Source: Hepsetus odoe (taxonomy: Eukaryota; Chordata; Actinopteri; Characiformes; Hepsetidae). Taken from it: a DNA stretch of 64,000 nt. Positions within the stretch are counted from its first letter, which is position 1; every line of letters starts with the position of its first letter. The notes beneath the pieces were generated by a model, which made no database searches, was not told the origin of the DNA, and was given only the letters and a program-made list of their open reading frames with translations. Shown one piece after another: positions 12,404 to 23,939 of this stretch. Location: the NCBI GenBank assembly GCA_017165825.1, contig CM029383.1, forward strand, positions 2,765,133-2,829,132. The letters are read 5' to 3'. A program made the position numbers and the translations under genes.

Positions 12404-13435
12404 AGAGTTTGTTTTCTCTCTGGTACAAAGTTTTGTGGTTATCATTGCAATGGTTCACAAAGCAAACTAGAAAGAAACTGTAACTGCAGTTTTCTGTCCC
12501 AAGGGAACCAAACTACAGATGTTAAAAGCCTTTTCTAGGGTCACAGTTTAGCCACCCATATATTGTTCTGTATACCCTAGTCCAGCTGCATGGGTACTTC
12601 CTGTTGCTATGTCTAATCTCCATGGTAACTCTGCGAGGACTTGTTTTTCTGCTCAGCTGTGTTCAAGTTAGTGATCAGTAAATGGGAAGAACAAATCTCT
12701 AGTTTAGTTTTTGGTCACAGTGACTCGAATGCAGTGACCCTTTCCTTCTTTCAAGTTGACCTGGTAAGTGAATCTCAACTGACATAAAACCATTGTGCTA
12801 CTTATTTACAAACACACATACCAACAGCGTCTGACAGGTGACCTTCAGTGAAGCTATCAATGTTGACCTACATTGTTATAATGGGTGGGATTTATAAGGC
12901 ATCACGTGAGCAGTTGATGAAGTTGATGTGTTAGATCTTTACGTTTGACCTCTTTTCTTGCTTCTAATGGTTAAATTGGGTTAGAACATTTCCTGAATTG
13001 TTGTAGGTTGTTAATTACCTACCAAAAGTGGTTCAAGGACAGGAATTATTTTGTGCACATCACTGAAAGAGAGGAAACTAACGCCAGCAAAATGTATTTT
13101 TCATTACAAATTGCAATAGTAATTTCAAGTAAAAATTACCAGTAAATTTTTCAAGTAAAAATAACTGTTTTATTTATATTTATATATATATATATGACCT
13201 TTTGGTTTTTTTTTTTTACTATTTAAAAATTTGCACTGAATACATTTCATAATGTATATAAAAACTGAACTAAAAAGCAAAGCTGCAAAAACCTGGTGCT
13301 TTTAATTCACTCAAAGTATCTGTTGTGTGGTTTAACATAAATAAACCTCTGGGAAAAAATGTAAAATAGTGGCCCTTTAAATGTTACAGATTTTTTTGTT
13401 TGTTTGTAATCCTTTATGCATGTGTGTTTTTGCAG

Positions 13436-13554
13436 GATACAGCAGGACAGGAGCGTTACAGGACCATCACGACTGCCTACTACCGTGGCGCCATGGGTTT
13501 CATCCTCATGTATGACATCACCAACGAAGAGTCATTCGGAGCTGTACAAGATTG
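13436..13554 (+). CDS. rab3c: rab3c coding exon, switch II region
   Basis: 119 bp exon starting at phase 0 after a tttttgcag acceptor and ending GATTG before a gtgtgt donor. It encodes DTAGQERYRTITTAYYRG through SFGAVQDW, the G3 motif and switch II of a Rab3 GTPase. The split TG|G codon for W is completed by the next exon. Confidence 0.97.
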
Positions 13555-16500
13555 GTGTGTGAGAATATTCTCTTTCAGAACAGCTTAGGAGAAGCTGAAG
13601 GCACAGATTCCCCACACACCACTTTTCTCATCACCTCATCTCATCACCACACTCATTCACGTGCCAACTTCATTCAGAGCTGCATTTGTTTTTAACAGCA
13701 GGGTGTAATTTGCTGCAATATACTCTGTGTGTGCGTTGCTGTGAGTATCCTTGTCCTGAAAAAAGCTCTTGTTTTATCATGTTTGTTTGAATCATCTGCT
13801 GAGATCAAACCTTTCGATGCAAATGTTGGGAGTGACACATTGCTGATAATGAGCTGTGCTCTGTTTTATTATGGTGGAAAGGGGCTTTTGAGCCTTAACT
13901 ATAGCTATTGCTGAATATTGGAAGGGACAGTTTTGATGAGCATGTGTTGTACAAGATCCATTCAGAAATGAAGTAAATGTTCAAACAGACTTTCAGACTT
14001 TCTCGGGTTGCCTGTGTGGGAGCTGGCAGAATGTATTTGCCTTTCTTTTGTGATGGGACATATTGCTTATTGCTGACAGTTGACATTTAACCAAATTGAA
14101 GGGGAAAAGACAGGAGTTAAAGGGTTTTGAAGGGCAGCTGAGCTGTTAATATTTAATGGAATTGATTTAAATTTCCCCAAGGTTCAGGAACTGCGAACCA
14201 TGCAGCAAGAAAGTAGATTCTCCACCCAGTTGGACCAGGTCAGTCCCGGTTAGACACCTCATTCTGAAGGGGGGCGGACGAGGCTTTATTGAACCTCCCA
14301 GTGGGGTGTTTAGCTGAGCTCGGGGTGCAGAGGTTGATTTAATTAGGCAACAGAGAGACTAATGAGAGGACTGATGATGCACTGAGAAAGTGGACAAAGA
14401 TGGGAAGTGAAGCAGAATGACAGACACAGACACTGGGGCAAGGTGACCTAGTGTAGCCGCAGCAAGCTTCCAGACCTAGCAAACACGAAAAGGCAAAACA
14501 AAGGACTCTGTAACCTGTATATTGCAGGAAGGCAGGATTTGCCCAGAGCAGGTTCTCAGGGTTTCTCAATAGCAAACAAGTGAAACGTTTTGTCTCCACC
14601 ACTGTTGAGAACTTCTACTAGTGAACGTTTTGAAATTGGCAAAAAAAAAAAAAAAAAAACTACCTCTCAGATGTATAGATTTATAAAAATACATATTAGT
14701 TGTGAACCAATATTAAAGGCATTACACAGCATATTAATTATTATAATTTATTAAGTTTTAGTGTGGTGTCAGAGCATTTCACATTTTAACTGTTTAAATT
14801 TCAAATCTAATGACAATGCCAATGTTAATCACAGTCACTTTATAGAGCTAGATGTTTAAGGTCAACAGAATTTACAAAAATTAAATTGTGTAGTCGCTCA
14901 AATCTCATTAATACAGAGTATTCTTACTCCAAGCAAAGTCACTCAGTCGCTCACTCATTGTTTTAACCACTCACCTGAACAGGACTGCGGGTGTGGCTGA
15001 AGACTGCTCCAGGTCACATGGGCCAAATGGAAGGGGAAACACCCTGAACTGGTCACCAGGCTCAAATAAATTAGTAATGCAATTTTATCACTGGACATCT
15101 GTAATGTTCATCACCCCTCATCGTTCATTACAACTAATCACATTCAAGTAGTAATTTAGCTTATTAAAATGTGGTAGGTATTGGTCAGAAAAATGTTCAT
15201 ATTATTCAGACCGTAAGAGATTATTATTGACTTGCTTTATGTGAGTAATGCTGGGTGTACTGGTTTGCAGTGAAAGGACCAGGCTCCCATCAAACCCACA
15301 CCAGCTGTCTGCTCTCTGCCTGCTCTGCTGTTGCTATGGCACCAATTATTGGAACAAACTGCCTTTTTAAAAGCAAGACCTGAGGAAGCTTTGTGCTGAA
15401 TGTTCTGTCTGAGTGTGTGTATTGAGGCTATGTACTAAATAAGGTGCTTCACAAAGGGCATCTTTCTATGTACAAGTCTCAGTGTTGGGCATTAACTTCA
15501 TTTAGCTTGTAATGCATGATGTTTGGGCATAACTGAGTAGAATTTCACACATGCAGACATTGTTGTTTTTGTACCCAGGTCGACCCAGATAAAAACGTAT
15601 TCTTGGGACAACGCACAAGTCATCCTGGCCGGAAATAAGTGTGACATGGAGGAGGAAAGGGTTGTGTCTGTGGATAGTGGCAGGCTGTTGGCAGAACAGC
15701 TGGGTAAGTCCATTCTCTACACCCCAGCTGTGATCCTTTCCCCAGGGCTCCAATCAGCTGCATCCATCTGACTCAGTGAACCAGTCATCTGGGTCGCCCT
15801 TAGCCAATCAGCTTTCAGACTCAGACCCAGAGAGTACTCTATTCTCTGTGCTCTAGCATTAAATGCATCTTCACAATTATACATATATGTATATATATAT
15901 ATATATGGTAAAAATGCATTTTGTGATTTTGGCATAGTGGTAGAGGACAATGATGGAAGTGCACAAGCCCCTGGATTGCACACTATAGGAGACAGTAAAA
16001 ATGCCATTGGTTAATGTAGCATAATTTCACTGTGAATAAATTAGAGCATATGGAGTGTGCTCTTTCAGCTCTCAGCTCAGGCGATAATTAAACACATCTA
16101 ATTAGATGACATTATCCACTTGCAAATCACACTTCAAATAACCCAGGCCGATGATGTAGGGAAAACAAAAACCTCATGTTCTGAAAAAATGGAGATGGAT
16201 AAAAAAAAATTGAAAATAAAATGTAATAGTTCATGAAATCCACCGTTATTTTTTCCAAAAAAATTAGACTTTGATTTTTGATTCCTCTGAATATTTGAGT
16301 AGTTAACTACTCTACTAGCTGTCTGAGGTTTGAAGGGTACCTTCTCCACACTGCATTTTTCAGATCATTTCAGGGTCAGCAAAGCAGCCCCAAAACATAA
16401 CCCCACCATGTTTCACTGTATGTTGTTTAGTTGTTTTTTTTTAACCTTTTCTTTTGGGATTTGGCCAAAAAGCTGAAGGACATTGTCCCAATTTTTTTTT

Positions 16501-17918
16501 TTTTTTTTTTTTACAATTTAGTCCATTGTATGTTTTTCTTTCAGTTGTAGAGTACTCCTTGTTGTTTCATGGAGCCCATTATTGCTCAAAAGGTGATGGA
16601 TTGTGCAATCAGAAGGCGATGTACCTTGATCAGCTTAAATGTTGTCAGATATTTTCTTTAGCTCTTTGTTTGTCATCCACACTGATCAACCTCATACCCC
16701 TACATATCCTAATAGCCTTTTATACTCCTCATATGAACCATATGCTTCATGATATTTGCAGTTGTTGTTTGCAAAGTAATATTTGCATGGTAGCATGAAG
16801 CTGCTTGGAGATTGCCTTTATAGCTTTTTTTAAAAAGCAGCTCTCCATGTTTAGTGTGGTGCAAAATACCTAACTAGATGGTGGTATGTTTTCTTCCTTT
16901 CAATGGGCTGCGTGGCTGATAATGTGATTGAGCACACCGATGATATTAAGTAAGGTTAAACATGGTGATAATACAATGATTTATATTCATTTTTGGGCTA
17001 CCAACAAATCTGTCTTGGCTCTTTTTAGAATATATTTATAAAAATGACCAACTGCATGATTTGTTAGAAAGCAAGAATAAGTGGTGAGGAAGTCTAAAGC
17101 AAGTGTGTATTTAATCAAGCAGGTCAAGTCGAGCCTCTCCTATAAGACAAGCAAGTGAAGTGATTACTCGGGTCAAGCAAGTCACAAGTGAAATAATACC
17201 CTGATGAGCTCTAGTTCCCATAATTAAATCTGTTCAAATGTAGTGTAAAATTATTTTATTTTTAATATATAAAACAAAAAGAAAGCTGTCGCAGCCTCTT
17301 TTTAACTTAAAAATCATACTCATATTTGCCATTTTGTGGCAATCAGTAACAAGGCAATAAAGAACAGCAATGAAGAACAGGGCATTGAAATTCTAATATG
17401 GTCCTGTTACCTACCTGCCATGCATGAAACACTCCAATACATTATTAATCTAGTAAATAAATCATGCAGATCATTGTCTTAATCGTGAAAAGGAAACGAA
17501 GTATGTTGAAAACACATGAAAGATTAGCCAAATAATATCCCGCCAAAATACCTGCCAACCTGTGAAATCAAGAGGGGAGAGATGAAATGGAATGACCCTG
17601 TTGCCACCGCTGCCACCATATATTCATTTACATTTACTCCCCCCAAAAAATTTATATACACATCTAATGCATAAATTAACAGTCGTTTTCATCTTTTTCT
17701 TGCATCTCTGTTTGCATCTCACAGGTTTCGAGTTCTTTGAGACCAGCGCCAAGGACAACATCAATGTGAAGCAAACCTTCGAGCGTCTTGTAGATATTAT
17801 TTGTGACAAGATGTCTGAGAGCTTAGAGACTGATCCTGCTGTCACTGCTGGAACCCAGGGCAACGCCAGACTAACGGAAAACCCTCCGCCCTTACAACAA
17901 CCCAATTGCGCATGTTAG
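13436..17918 (+). CDS. rab3c: rab3c, Rab3-type small GTPase, last three coding exons (partial gene)
   Basis: Rab3 proteins are GTPases on synaptic and secretory vesicles that control regulated exocytosis through effectors such as RIM and rabphilin. Three exons (119, 125 and 194 bp) join in one frame to 145 residues plus a stop. They begin at the switch II motif DTAGQE (G3), pass through NKCD (G4) and ETSAK (G5), and end in the doubly prenylated CAC motif. The tail MSESLETDPAVTAG and the end PPPLQQPNCAC fit RAB3C better than RAB3A, B or D (family sequences recalled, not searched). About 80 N-terminal residues, with the P-loop and switch I, are missing. They should lie in an exon upstream of base 1, since I found no such exon in 1-13435. 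The gene converges on pde4d, which supports rab3c. Splice sites are all AG/GT. The paralogue call is likely but unconfirmed. Confidence 0.93.
13555..15578 (+). other. rab3c intron, 2.0 kb
   Basis: Single-copy sequence with a 19-base poly-A at 14641. A degenerate stretch at 14950-15070 has CACCCTGAACTGGTCACCAG, resembling the LINE tail seen at 40072. No exon recognised. Confidence 0.7.
15579..15703 (+). CDS. rab3c: rab3c coding exon, guanine-specificity motif
   Basis: 125 bp exon after a gtacccag acceptor and before a gtaagt donor. It encodes STQIKTYSWDNAQVILAG then NKCDMEEERVV (G4 NKCD, guanine specificity) up to LLAEQL. It starts by completing the tryptophan codon and ends with the first base of a glycine codon, in phase with both neighbouring exons. 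Confidence 0.97.
15704..17724 (+). other. rab3c intron, 2.0 kb
   Basis: Holds a short (TA)n run at 15887-15905, poly-T at 16491-16512 and a possible old Tc1-like fragment around 16370-16700. The rest is AT-rich single-copy sequence. Confidence 0.7.
16370..16700 (-). mobile_element. possible degenerate Tc1-like remnant
   Basis: The + strand string CAGCAAAGCAGCCCCAAAAC then ACCCCACCATGTTTCACTG resembles the antisense of a common fish Tc1-like transposase gene (recalled). It is broken by poly-T insertions and no frame is open. Weak. Confidence 0.35.
17725..17918 (+). CDS. rab3c: rab3c last coding exon with CAC prenylation motif
   Basis: 194 bp of coding sequence after a catctcacag acceptor. 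It encodes FEFFETSAKDNINVKQTFER (G5 ETSAK), the hypervariable tail and the terminal Cys-Ala-Cys, followed by TAG at 17916-17918. The CXC end is the double geranylgeranylation site of Rab3 proteins. The hypervariable tail is what points to Rab3C rather than Rab3A. Confidence 0.97.
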
Positions 17919-19257
17919 TGTTCTGCCTAGTGCATGGTAGCCGCCGTGTGTGTGTGTCTGTGGAATAATTAGCTCCTTTAAGTTGAGGCATTTAACCTTT
18001 AACCTTGTGGGTGACTGTTGTCATAAGAAGCCAGTTCTCATTGGTTTTGGAAGGCATGTGACACCCCATTCCAAAAATTGTCATTCTTGAAACTTTTCTC
18101 TTTTAATATGAGAAAAGACAGAGGATCCCAAAATGCCAAAGTTTTTTTTTTTGTTTTTTTTTTTTTGAGTTCTAAACCTATTAAAGCTCTAGTTGGCATT
18201 TAGGCATTTTTGTTGAACATCTATTTGCATTAGCAGCCTTTCTGTTCCCTCCTCCCATATCTGACTCTCTAACATGCAGTGCCTGGTTTGTTCTATTTTT
18301 ATCTCTTTTTAGATCACTGTGTCTTGCGTTCTTACATGGCCAGTTCAGAAGTTCCTCCACTTGCATGTATCAAAGTTTTAATTTGAGTATGTGGTCAGTT
18401 TGCTTGTATGAAACCCAGACCTCTTCATGACAGGCATAGGTGTAGCTCTTCTAAACCAGGAGCGCCTCTAAACTTTTTCTTTTGCTGTTTTAACATGCTC
18501 AGCTATCTGAGGTGGGTGGAACCTCAAGTCATTTAGAAATACTTTTAAAAATATAAAAATAGAATTATATTGTAAATACCTCAGTTCTTTGGGTCCAGAG
18601 ATGTAAGTTGACAATACAGGGAAAAATACAGTATTAACAAATGTTTATCATAGTAGTTTTTCTCTAAGACAATTCCTCAAAGACTTTTTATGATTAAACT
18701 TTATTTTTGCCTTTTTATTTAACGTGAAAGTGCTCAGAGGACTCAAAATGGGAAGAAGAGCTGGAAAGGTCAGGCTTATTGATATGGTTATAAATGAGTG
18801 CATCTTAGTAGCCACAGCTTTCCCTGTCCTTTATTTCTCTATCACTGTGGCTACCTTATCTATGCTGGCAAAAAAGCTACTAAGTAGAAAACGCAGAGCC
18901 TTTCTCTTGCTTCAGTTGGTCTCTCTCCTCCTAGTGTAAGGGAGGCTTCTGTGATGTTTAGATTTTTCCGTTTTTTTTTACTAACGGTGAAGCGTGAGCT
19001 GTCTGTTGAGAAACAACACCAAGACACTCAAGACAAGGTACATGGCAGCTATTTCCGCAGCGCAAGTCAGTCCAATATTTCAACAGGAAATCCTGGTGTG
19101 ACTTTTTGGATTATAAATAACAAGCGTGTTTCTTTAGTGAGTCACCACTGCGAGGCACCTGTCTGGAAGCAGAGCTTTCTGTTCCTATAGTTAGATCAGT
19201 GTTTTCTGTGATTACCTGCCATTATACTGCAATTGACAACCATGTATTTTTCTCCAG

Positions 19258-19457
19258 AGCATTACTCCTAGCCACTGTTGCCAGGTTGAACAAGCTTTAA
19301 AGAACATTGGCAAAAATATCAGCAGGGACGTGAAGAGAGCAGTCACTAACCTGATTGAAAAGCTCAACGTTTTAGGAGGAAAGATGTGTGACCTAAAGAA
19401 TACCTATGTTAGAGGAAACAAAGCTCAAAAGTTTGATCTGCTGGGGCATCTGTTTTG
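19258..19457 (+). other. unrecognised open frame after a good splice acceptor
   Basis: A 66-codon frame follows the acceptor-like string tttttctccag and ends at a TGA that overlaps an AATAAA. It reads SITPSHCCQVEQALKNIGKN and later VTNLIEKLNVLGGKMC, rich in helix-forming residues with two adjacent cysteines. There is no initiator ATG in the frame. A possible upstream exon, 18951-19035, starts MMFRFFRFFLLTV and ends before gtacat, and would give about 95 residues. I recognise no family. A stop-free run of this length can arise by chance, so this is only a candidate. Confidence 0.2.
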
Positions 19458-20804
19458 AATAAAGTTGTGTCCAACAATTTCACATGAGAAATTGGGAGCA
19501 GAAACATTATAAAACCTATAAACCCAAATGCAGTTACTAGGAGAGAAAGCAGTTGTTGGCAGGAGCACAGGTAGGCCAATTTCCTTTATAGAGTTAAATT
19601 ATTATAATGTAGCCCTTAAATAAAAATTGTGTTAAATGTGGTTTTGATCACGTTTTATGGTATTGTGTGTGTTTTATGTGAAAAGAGATCTACAATGATA
19701 GGTAGACCAACTTGACCTAAGCAAAAATAAACGCTGTCAGTATTTGTTGTGTCAGAAGCGAGTAGGTCAGTCTGTGTAATGCCAAATGGTCTACACATCA
19801 TTGATGTGTATTCAGAGTTTAGGAAACGGGTGCAAAGTGAATGTTTTCTGCAAACACAACATTTAGCATTACACTTGCATGAGATTGTGAGACATCTATA
19901 TTTAGAGAACTGTATCTATATAGTCGTTTTATTTCTGCATCCTACAGTAATGTGGGATGTAATGGGCCAATAAGTGCAATATTTTGAAACCCTGTCTCTT
20001 GTATATACTGTAGATGTATAATAAGAATGTGTGTGGATTTTGAGTGAGAATAAACTTGCAGCATAAGTCTGAGAGGTTGGGGTAAATCAGTAGTTTACTA
20101 CTGTGTATGTGTGTATTAGTACAAATGTATCCTGAAAATGGAAAATGCTCTTCTCCTTGCGTTCTCCTGTTGATGTGTTAGTTCTTTGTGCTAAAAAACA
20201 ATTACTTTGTGGAAAATAAGTGTGTGGGGTTGGGTGTGGGAGGTGGGGGCTGTGCGTATGTGTGTGGCGGGGGGGTGTTTGAAGGAGATTTAAATTAGCA
20301 TTTTGCCTGTAAATTCTCTCACTCTGACAGAGGGAATCAGAAAACTGGAGAGCATGTAATGTGTAGCACTATGCTGAGATCCTTCAGTTATACAGCAAGA
20401 GTCTGCTGTCTTGTCTTCTACGACATTCAAAGATCTGCCACAAGATCCCTCCACTGAATGAAAGCTGAGAGAAAGGATTCTTTTTGTACCAATAGCCAGG
20501 CAATTATAGCCTCTATTTTATTATCTTCTGCAAATGCCACCACTCCAGCAAGTAGACCATAGACAGCAGGAGAAAGACTTTAATAAGGAAGGGCCCCTGA
20601 GAGAGTAGCTGCTGTTTATGGACACGGTTTTGTTGTTTCAGGTCAGATGTATATTATATGGTCCCATCCCTGAACTGTAGGTTGCATCCCAATAACAGGA
20701 GTCTAAGCAGTGGTTCACTATATTTTCCTGTGCTGTGAGTAGGAGTTACTGTTCTGTTTGTGTGATGAATGTATGACAAAGATGTTATAACTACTGTTGA
20801 AGTC

Positions 20805-20810
20805 AATAAA
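20805..20810 (+). terminator. candidate rab3c polyadenylation signal
   Basis: AATAAA about 2.9 kb past the rab3c stop codon, before the first repeats of the intergenic stretch. Two earlier AATAAA hexamers (19458 and 20049) are alternatives. Confidence 0.3.
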
Positions 20811-21307
20811 ACATACTCGTATTAATACTGAAGCAGTTCTTATTCTGCGACAGAGCATCACTTGGGCTGTCTGCTTCGTGTCTGTTTAAAACTAATTATA
20901 AAATCAGATTTATTTCTGCTTTGGAAACCTGTTCAAAGGAAACGCGCCTGTGGGACAATACTGCCCCCTGCTGGCTGTTTAATATCATCACTAGAATGAC
21001 AAAGCATTTATTTTGTGCCCTTTATTTTCTCTCTCAAGACACATTACACAGAGAGCTCTATCTTTTCTCATGGAAAATCTGCAGCCTCTTATAAATCATG
21101 TTGGAATGTAATCAGACTGAGCTTGAACTCAGCTGCTAAAGCTCTAAATAAAAATCAAACTGGAAAAGCTTTCATGTAAAAACTGCACATGCAGAGTTTG
21201 GGGGTGATGATCTCATTTTGGACAGCAGGTGGCAGCATCAGCTTTCAGTAAATGAAGGGTAAATGAAGCTCCTTCGGGCAGTCAAAAGGGCAAGGAGAAC
21301 TATGTTT

Positions 21308-21605
21308 GCTTCTTTGTCTTTCGGCTGCTCCCGTTTAGGAGTCGCCACAGAGGATCAACTGTCTCCATTTCTTCCGGTCCTCTGCATCTTCCTGCTTCAA
21401 ACCAACCACCTGCATGTCCTCTCTCACCACATCCATAAACCTCCTCTCTGGTCTTCCTCTTTACCTCTTTCCTGGCAGCTCCATCTACAATATCCTCCTT
21501 CCAATACAATCCTCGCCTCTCCTCTGGACATGTCCAAACCAACGCAACCTTGCTTCTCTAACCTTGCCTCCAAATCAGAGCTGTCCCGCTAATATACTCA
21601 TTTAT
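21308..21605 (-). mobile_element. non-LTR retrotransposon ORF2 C-terminal fragment
   Basis: The + strand CTTTCGGCTGCTCCCGTTTA, GTCGCCACAGAGGATCA and CTGGACATGTCCAAACCAAC match a common fish LINE in reverse. On the - strand it carries remnants of the RLRWFGHV-like, GRPKRRFMD-like end of a reverse-transcriptase ORF (recalled; L2/CR1-like). It is 5'-truncated and frame-broken, with no intact domain. Confidence 0.65.
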
Positions 21606-21922
21606 AGGAGAACAATGTTTTACCTTTTAATAAGGATCAATGTGAGTTAATGTAAAAATATTTGATTGTAGGGAAATCTTGACCATTTCTTTTGGCTCAT
21701 TCCTAAATCACGCTCTGTTGATGCTGTGAAAGATGTTAGTTTTTAAGGGCACTTATCACTTGTCCTGTCTGTAATGAGTTACAAGCACTGTAAACAGCGC
21801 TGTTATGTTAATGGACAAAATCAAGACCACTCATGACAAATAGCATCCGCTGTGGGATTTCTGTCATGGTGGTGTCAGGATTGTGTAGCAGGATTCAGTG
21901 TTACTCATTTGTGTTTGTGTGT

Positions 21923-22178
21923 GGGAGCAGCGGTAGTCTAGTGGTTAGGGAGTTGGCCCCAGGATCAGAAGGTCATGGGTTCGTATCCCAGATGAGTAGA
22001 TTGCCCAGAGGTGCCCTTGAGCAAGGTACCGTCCCCGTCACTGCTCCCCGGGTGCTTTCAGTAGCTGCCCTCTGCTGCATGTGTGTGTGTGTGTATGGGT
22101 AATATGCAGAGGTGTAATTTCGTTGTGGTTCACTGTGTGCTGTGCTGTTTCACAATGACAAGGATGGTCACGTTCAAT
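21923..22178 (+). repeat. SINE family A, copy 4
   Basis: GGGAGCAGCGGTAGTCTAGT head, GGGTTCGTATCCCAG B box, GAGCAAGGTACCGTCCCCGT, then TTCGTTGTGGTTCACTGTGT and a CACAATGACAAGGATGGTCA end. The best full-length copy. Confidence 0.87.
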
Positions 22179-22601
22179 ACTTTTTCAATACTTGTGTTGC
22201 AGTCTCATTTCCCCACTTCACCACAAGAGTAGTGGCAGTGTGAGCAGTGTGAGAGTGAAGCAGCTTCCCACTGCAGGGAGGTTGTTTTTTTTCTGGGCTG
22301 TTGATTAAAAATCCAAAATATCATAAGGCCAAAGTCAAGGTTTCTAGAAAGGCACAGACACAGGCAGAATCAACCCATGCTTTTATTTTAGCTGTTGCAT
22401 ATAAAAACTTTTTTTCTTTCTTGAAATTTTATGGTCTTTAAACTGATTGAAGGATCTACAGTACTGTTAAAAGACTGTAAGAGACAAAGTATCCAGTGAA
22501 AGAAGTGTAAAAAGGATAAGGGTACTGAAAGATGTAACCTAATGAATCAAGTCTTGAAATATCAGTTTATGTATCCCTTTAATGACACTGGAAAAAAATA
22601 C

Positions 22602-22638
<37 letters not shown>
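22602..22638. repeat. (TAA)n microsatellite
   Basis: About twelve uninterrupted AAT triplets in the intergenic stretch. Confidence 0.95.
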
Positions 22639-23939
22639 GCCACCATTGGCTTTGGTCCAGGGCTGCTAAAATCTACAGTATGCGTGTCAGAAAATAGGCT
22701 TTTTTTTAACAAACAAACTATCTTTTATAATTTAGTGCACAAGCACATCTACAAGGCTGGATGAGACGAAGGTAGCAGACGGTACCTGAACATATTTTGG
22801 AACAGCATGAAAATATAAGTCAGTATATTCAGCCAGCAAGCACCTAAAGGCCAGTCGTTCTCCTGCGTGGACTTCTTACGAAGGTCTATTGCATCAACTG
22901 TGTCGCGTGTCCCGTTCGAGCTCATGCAGCCGACCAACGGTTTGCTTTTGTGCCACTCACTCATTGAGAAACTGCAGCAACGTACGGAAATATGTTCTAA
23001 GCTTTAGCTTCACAATGTAGCACTTATTAAGTCCTGATAATCAGGCAGCAAAATGGGTCGGATTTCCCAGTGTACGTAACTACTGTCTAATACAGAAAGA
23101 GGCAGAAGGACCAGTGAGACAGACGAGGGGAAAAAAAAGACATTGTTTTAAGTTAAGGCACAGCCCTGGGGCCAAACACCAGTGGCGTTTATATTGTTTG
23201 GCTTTCCCCTGGTTCTCCATACACAAGCTCAAAGGTGACTGTTTTTTCCATGTTCACTTTTTTTTTTACAGAACATTGTGTAATATCTATAATAAACATT
23301 CTCTCAACAAGAGTTTACCAAATACAGCAACACCATCGCCATTAGGGATGATAGAGTAAGAACTGGTTATCATTTACAATTAACATTACAATATATACAA
23401 CATAATAAATACATGTCTGTAAACAGAGACAAACCAAATCCAGAACAGCAGAACAGGTAAGGTCATTTGGTGAGAAAGAAGAAGAAGAAGAAAAACATGG
23501 CACAGAACTTAAATAATAACAAAAAGGTGTAACAAAATCAGTTCTATTTGAAAAGCCAGATTCAAGTTTCTGTAAAGCGGTTTTAAACGTTTGTTCTATT
23601 TACATTTATACTAAAAAAAGTAACTTGCAAGTAACATGCTGTCGAGTTTGTGCTGTACAGTTTGTGTTCTACAGTAATGCCTAATATATACAGCAACGCA
23701 AAACGTACAAACCAATAAATAAACCCATATACACATAAATAATCCGAAATGAAAAGCCACTTCACGAAGTGCTGCGAATCCTATAGTGCAAGTCCAGTGA
23801 AGGAGTGTGGTTTTGGTGTGAAAAGCGAGACAGATCGGTAGCTGGATGTTTGTCAATGTCTAGCCCTAAGAAAGTCCCCTGTTAGGCTGAAAGAATTGTA
23901 CCATTTATATCTAAACGGATCAAAAATCATCCGTTTAAG

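Larger units (their letters stand above)
1..13435 (+). other. rab3c intron, at least 13.4 kb
   Basis: No coding exon is recognised here. The rab3c exon with the P-loop (GNSSVGKTS-type) is absent, so it should lie upstream of the window. Contents are listed separately: SINE copies at 1195, 9694 and 12307, the duplication 1835-7764, the AT palindrome at 7704 and the Tc1-like element 10520-12103. The stretches 1-1194, 7860-9690 and 12410-13435 show only AT-rich single-copy sequence and short poly-T or AT runs. Confidence 0.8.
17919..20830 (+). other. presumed rab3c 3' UTR and downstream flank
   Basis: No repeat or recognised gene up to a candidate AATAAA at 20805-20810. Other AATAAA hexamers lie at 19458-19463 and 20049-20054. 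The sequence is single-copy in character with poly-T runs near 18140 and 18155. The true transcript end cannot be placed from sequence alone. An unrecognised open frame near 19258 lies inside this interval. Confidence 0.35.
20831..23939. other. intergenic stretch between the converging 3' ends
   Basis: Contains the LINE fragment at 21308, the SINE copy at 21923 and a (TAA)n run at 22602-22638. The rest shows no gene. Part of 22750-23939 may be distal pde4d 3' UTR. Confidence 0.6.
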
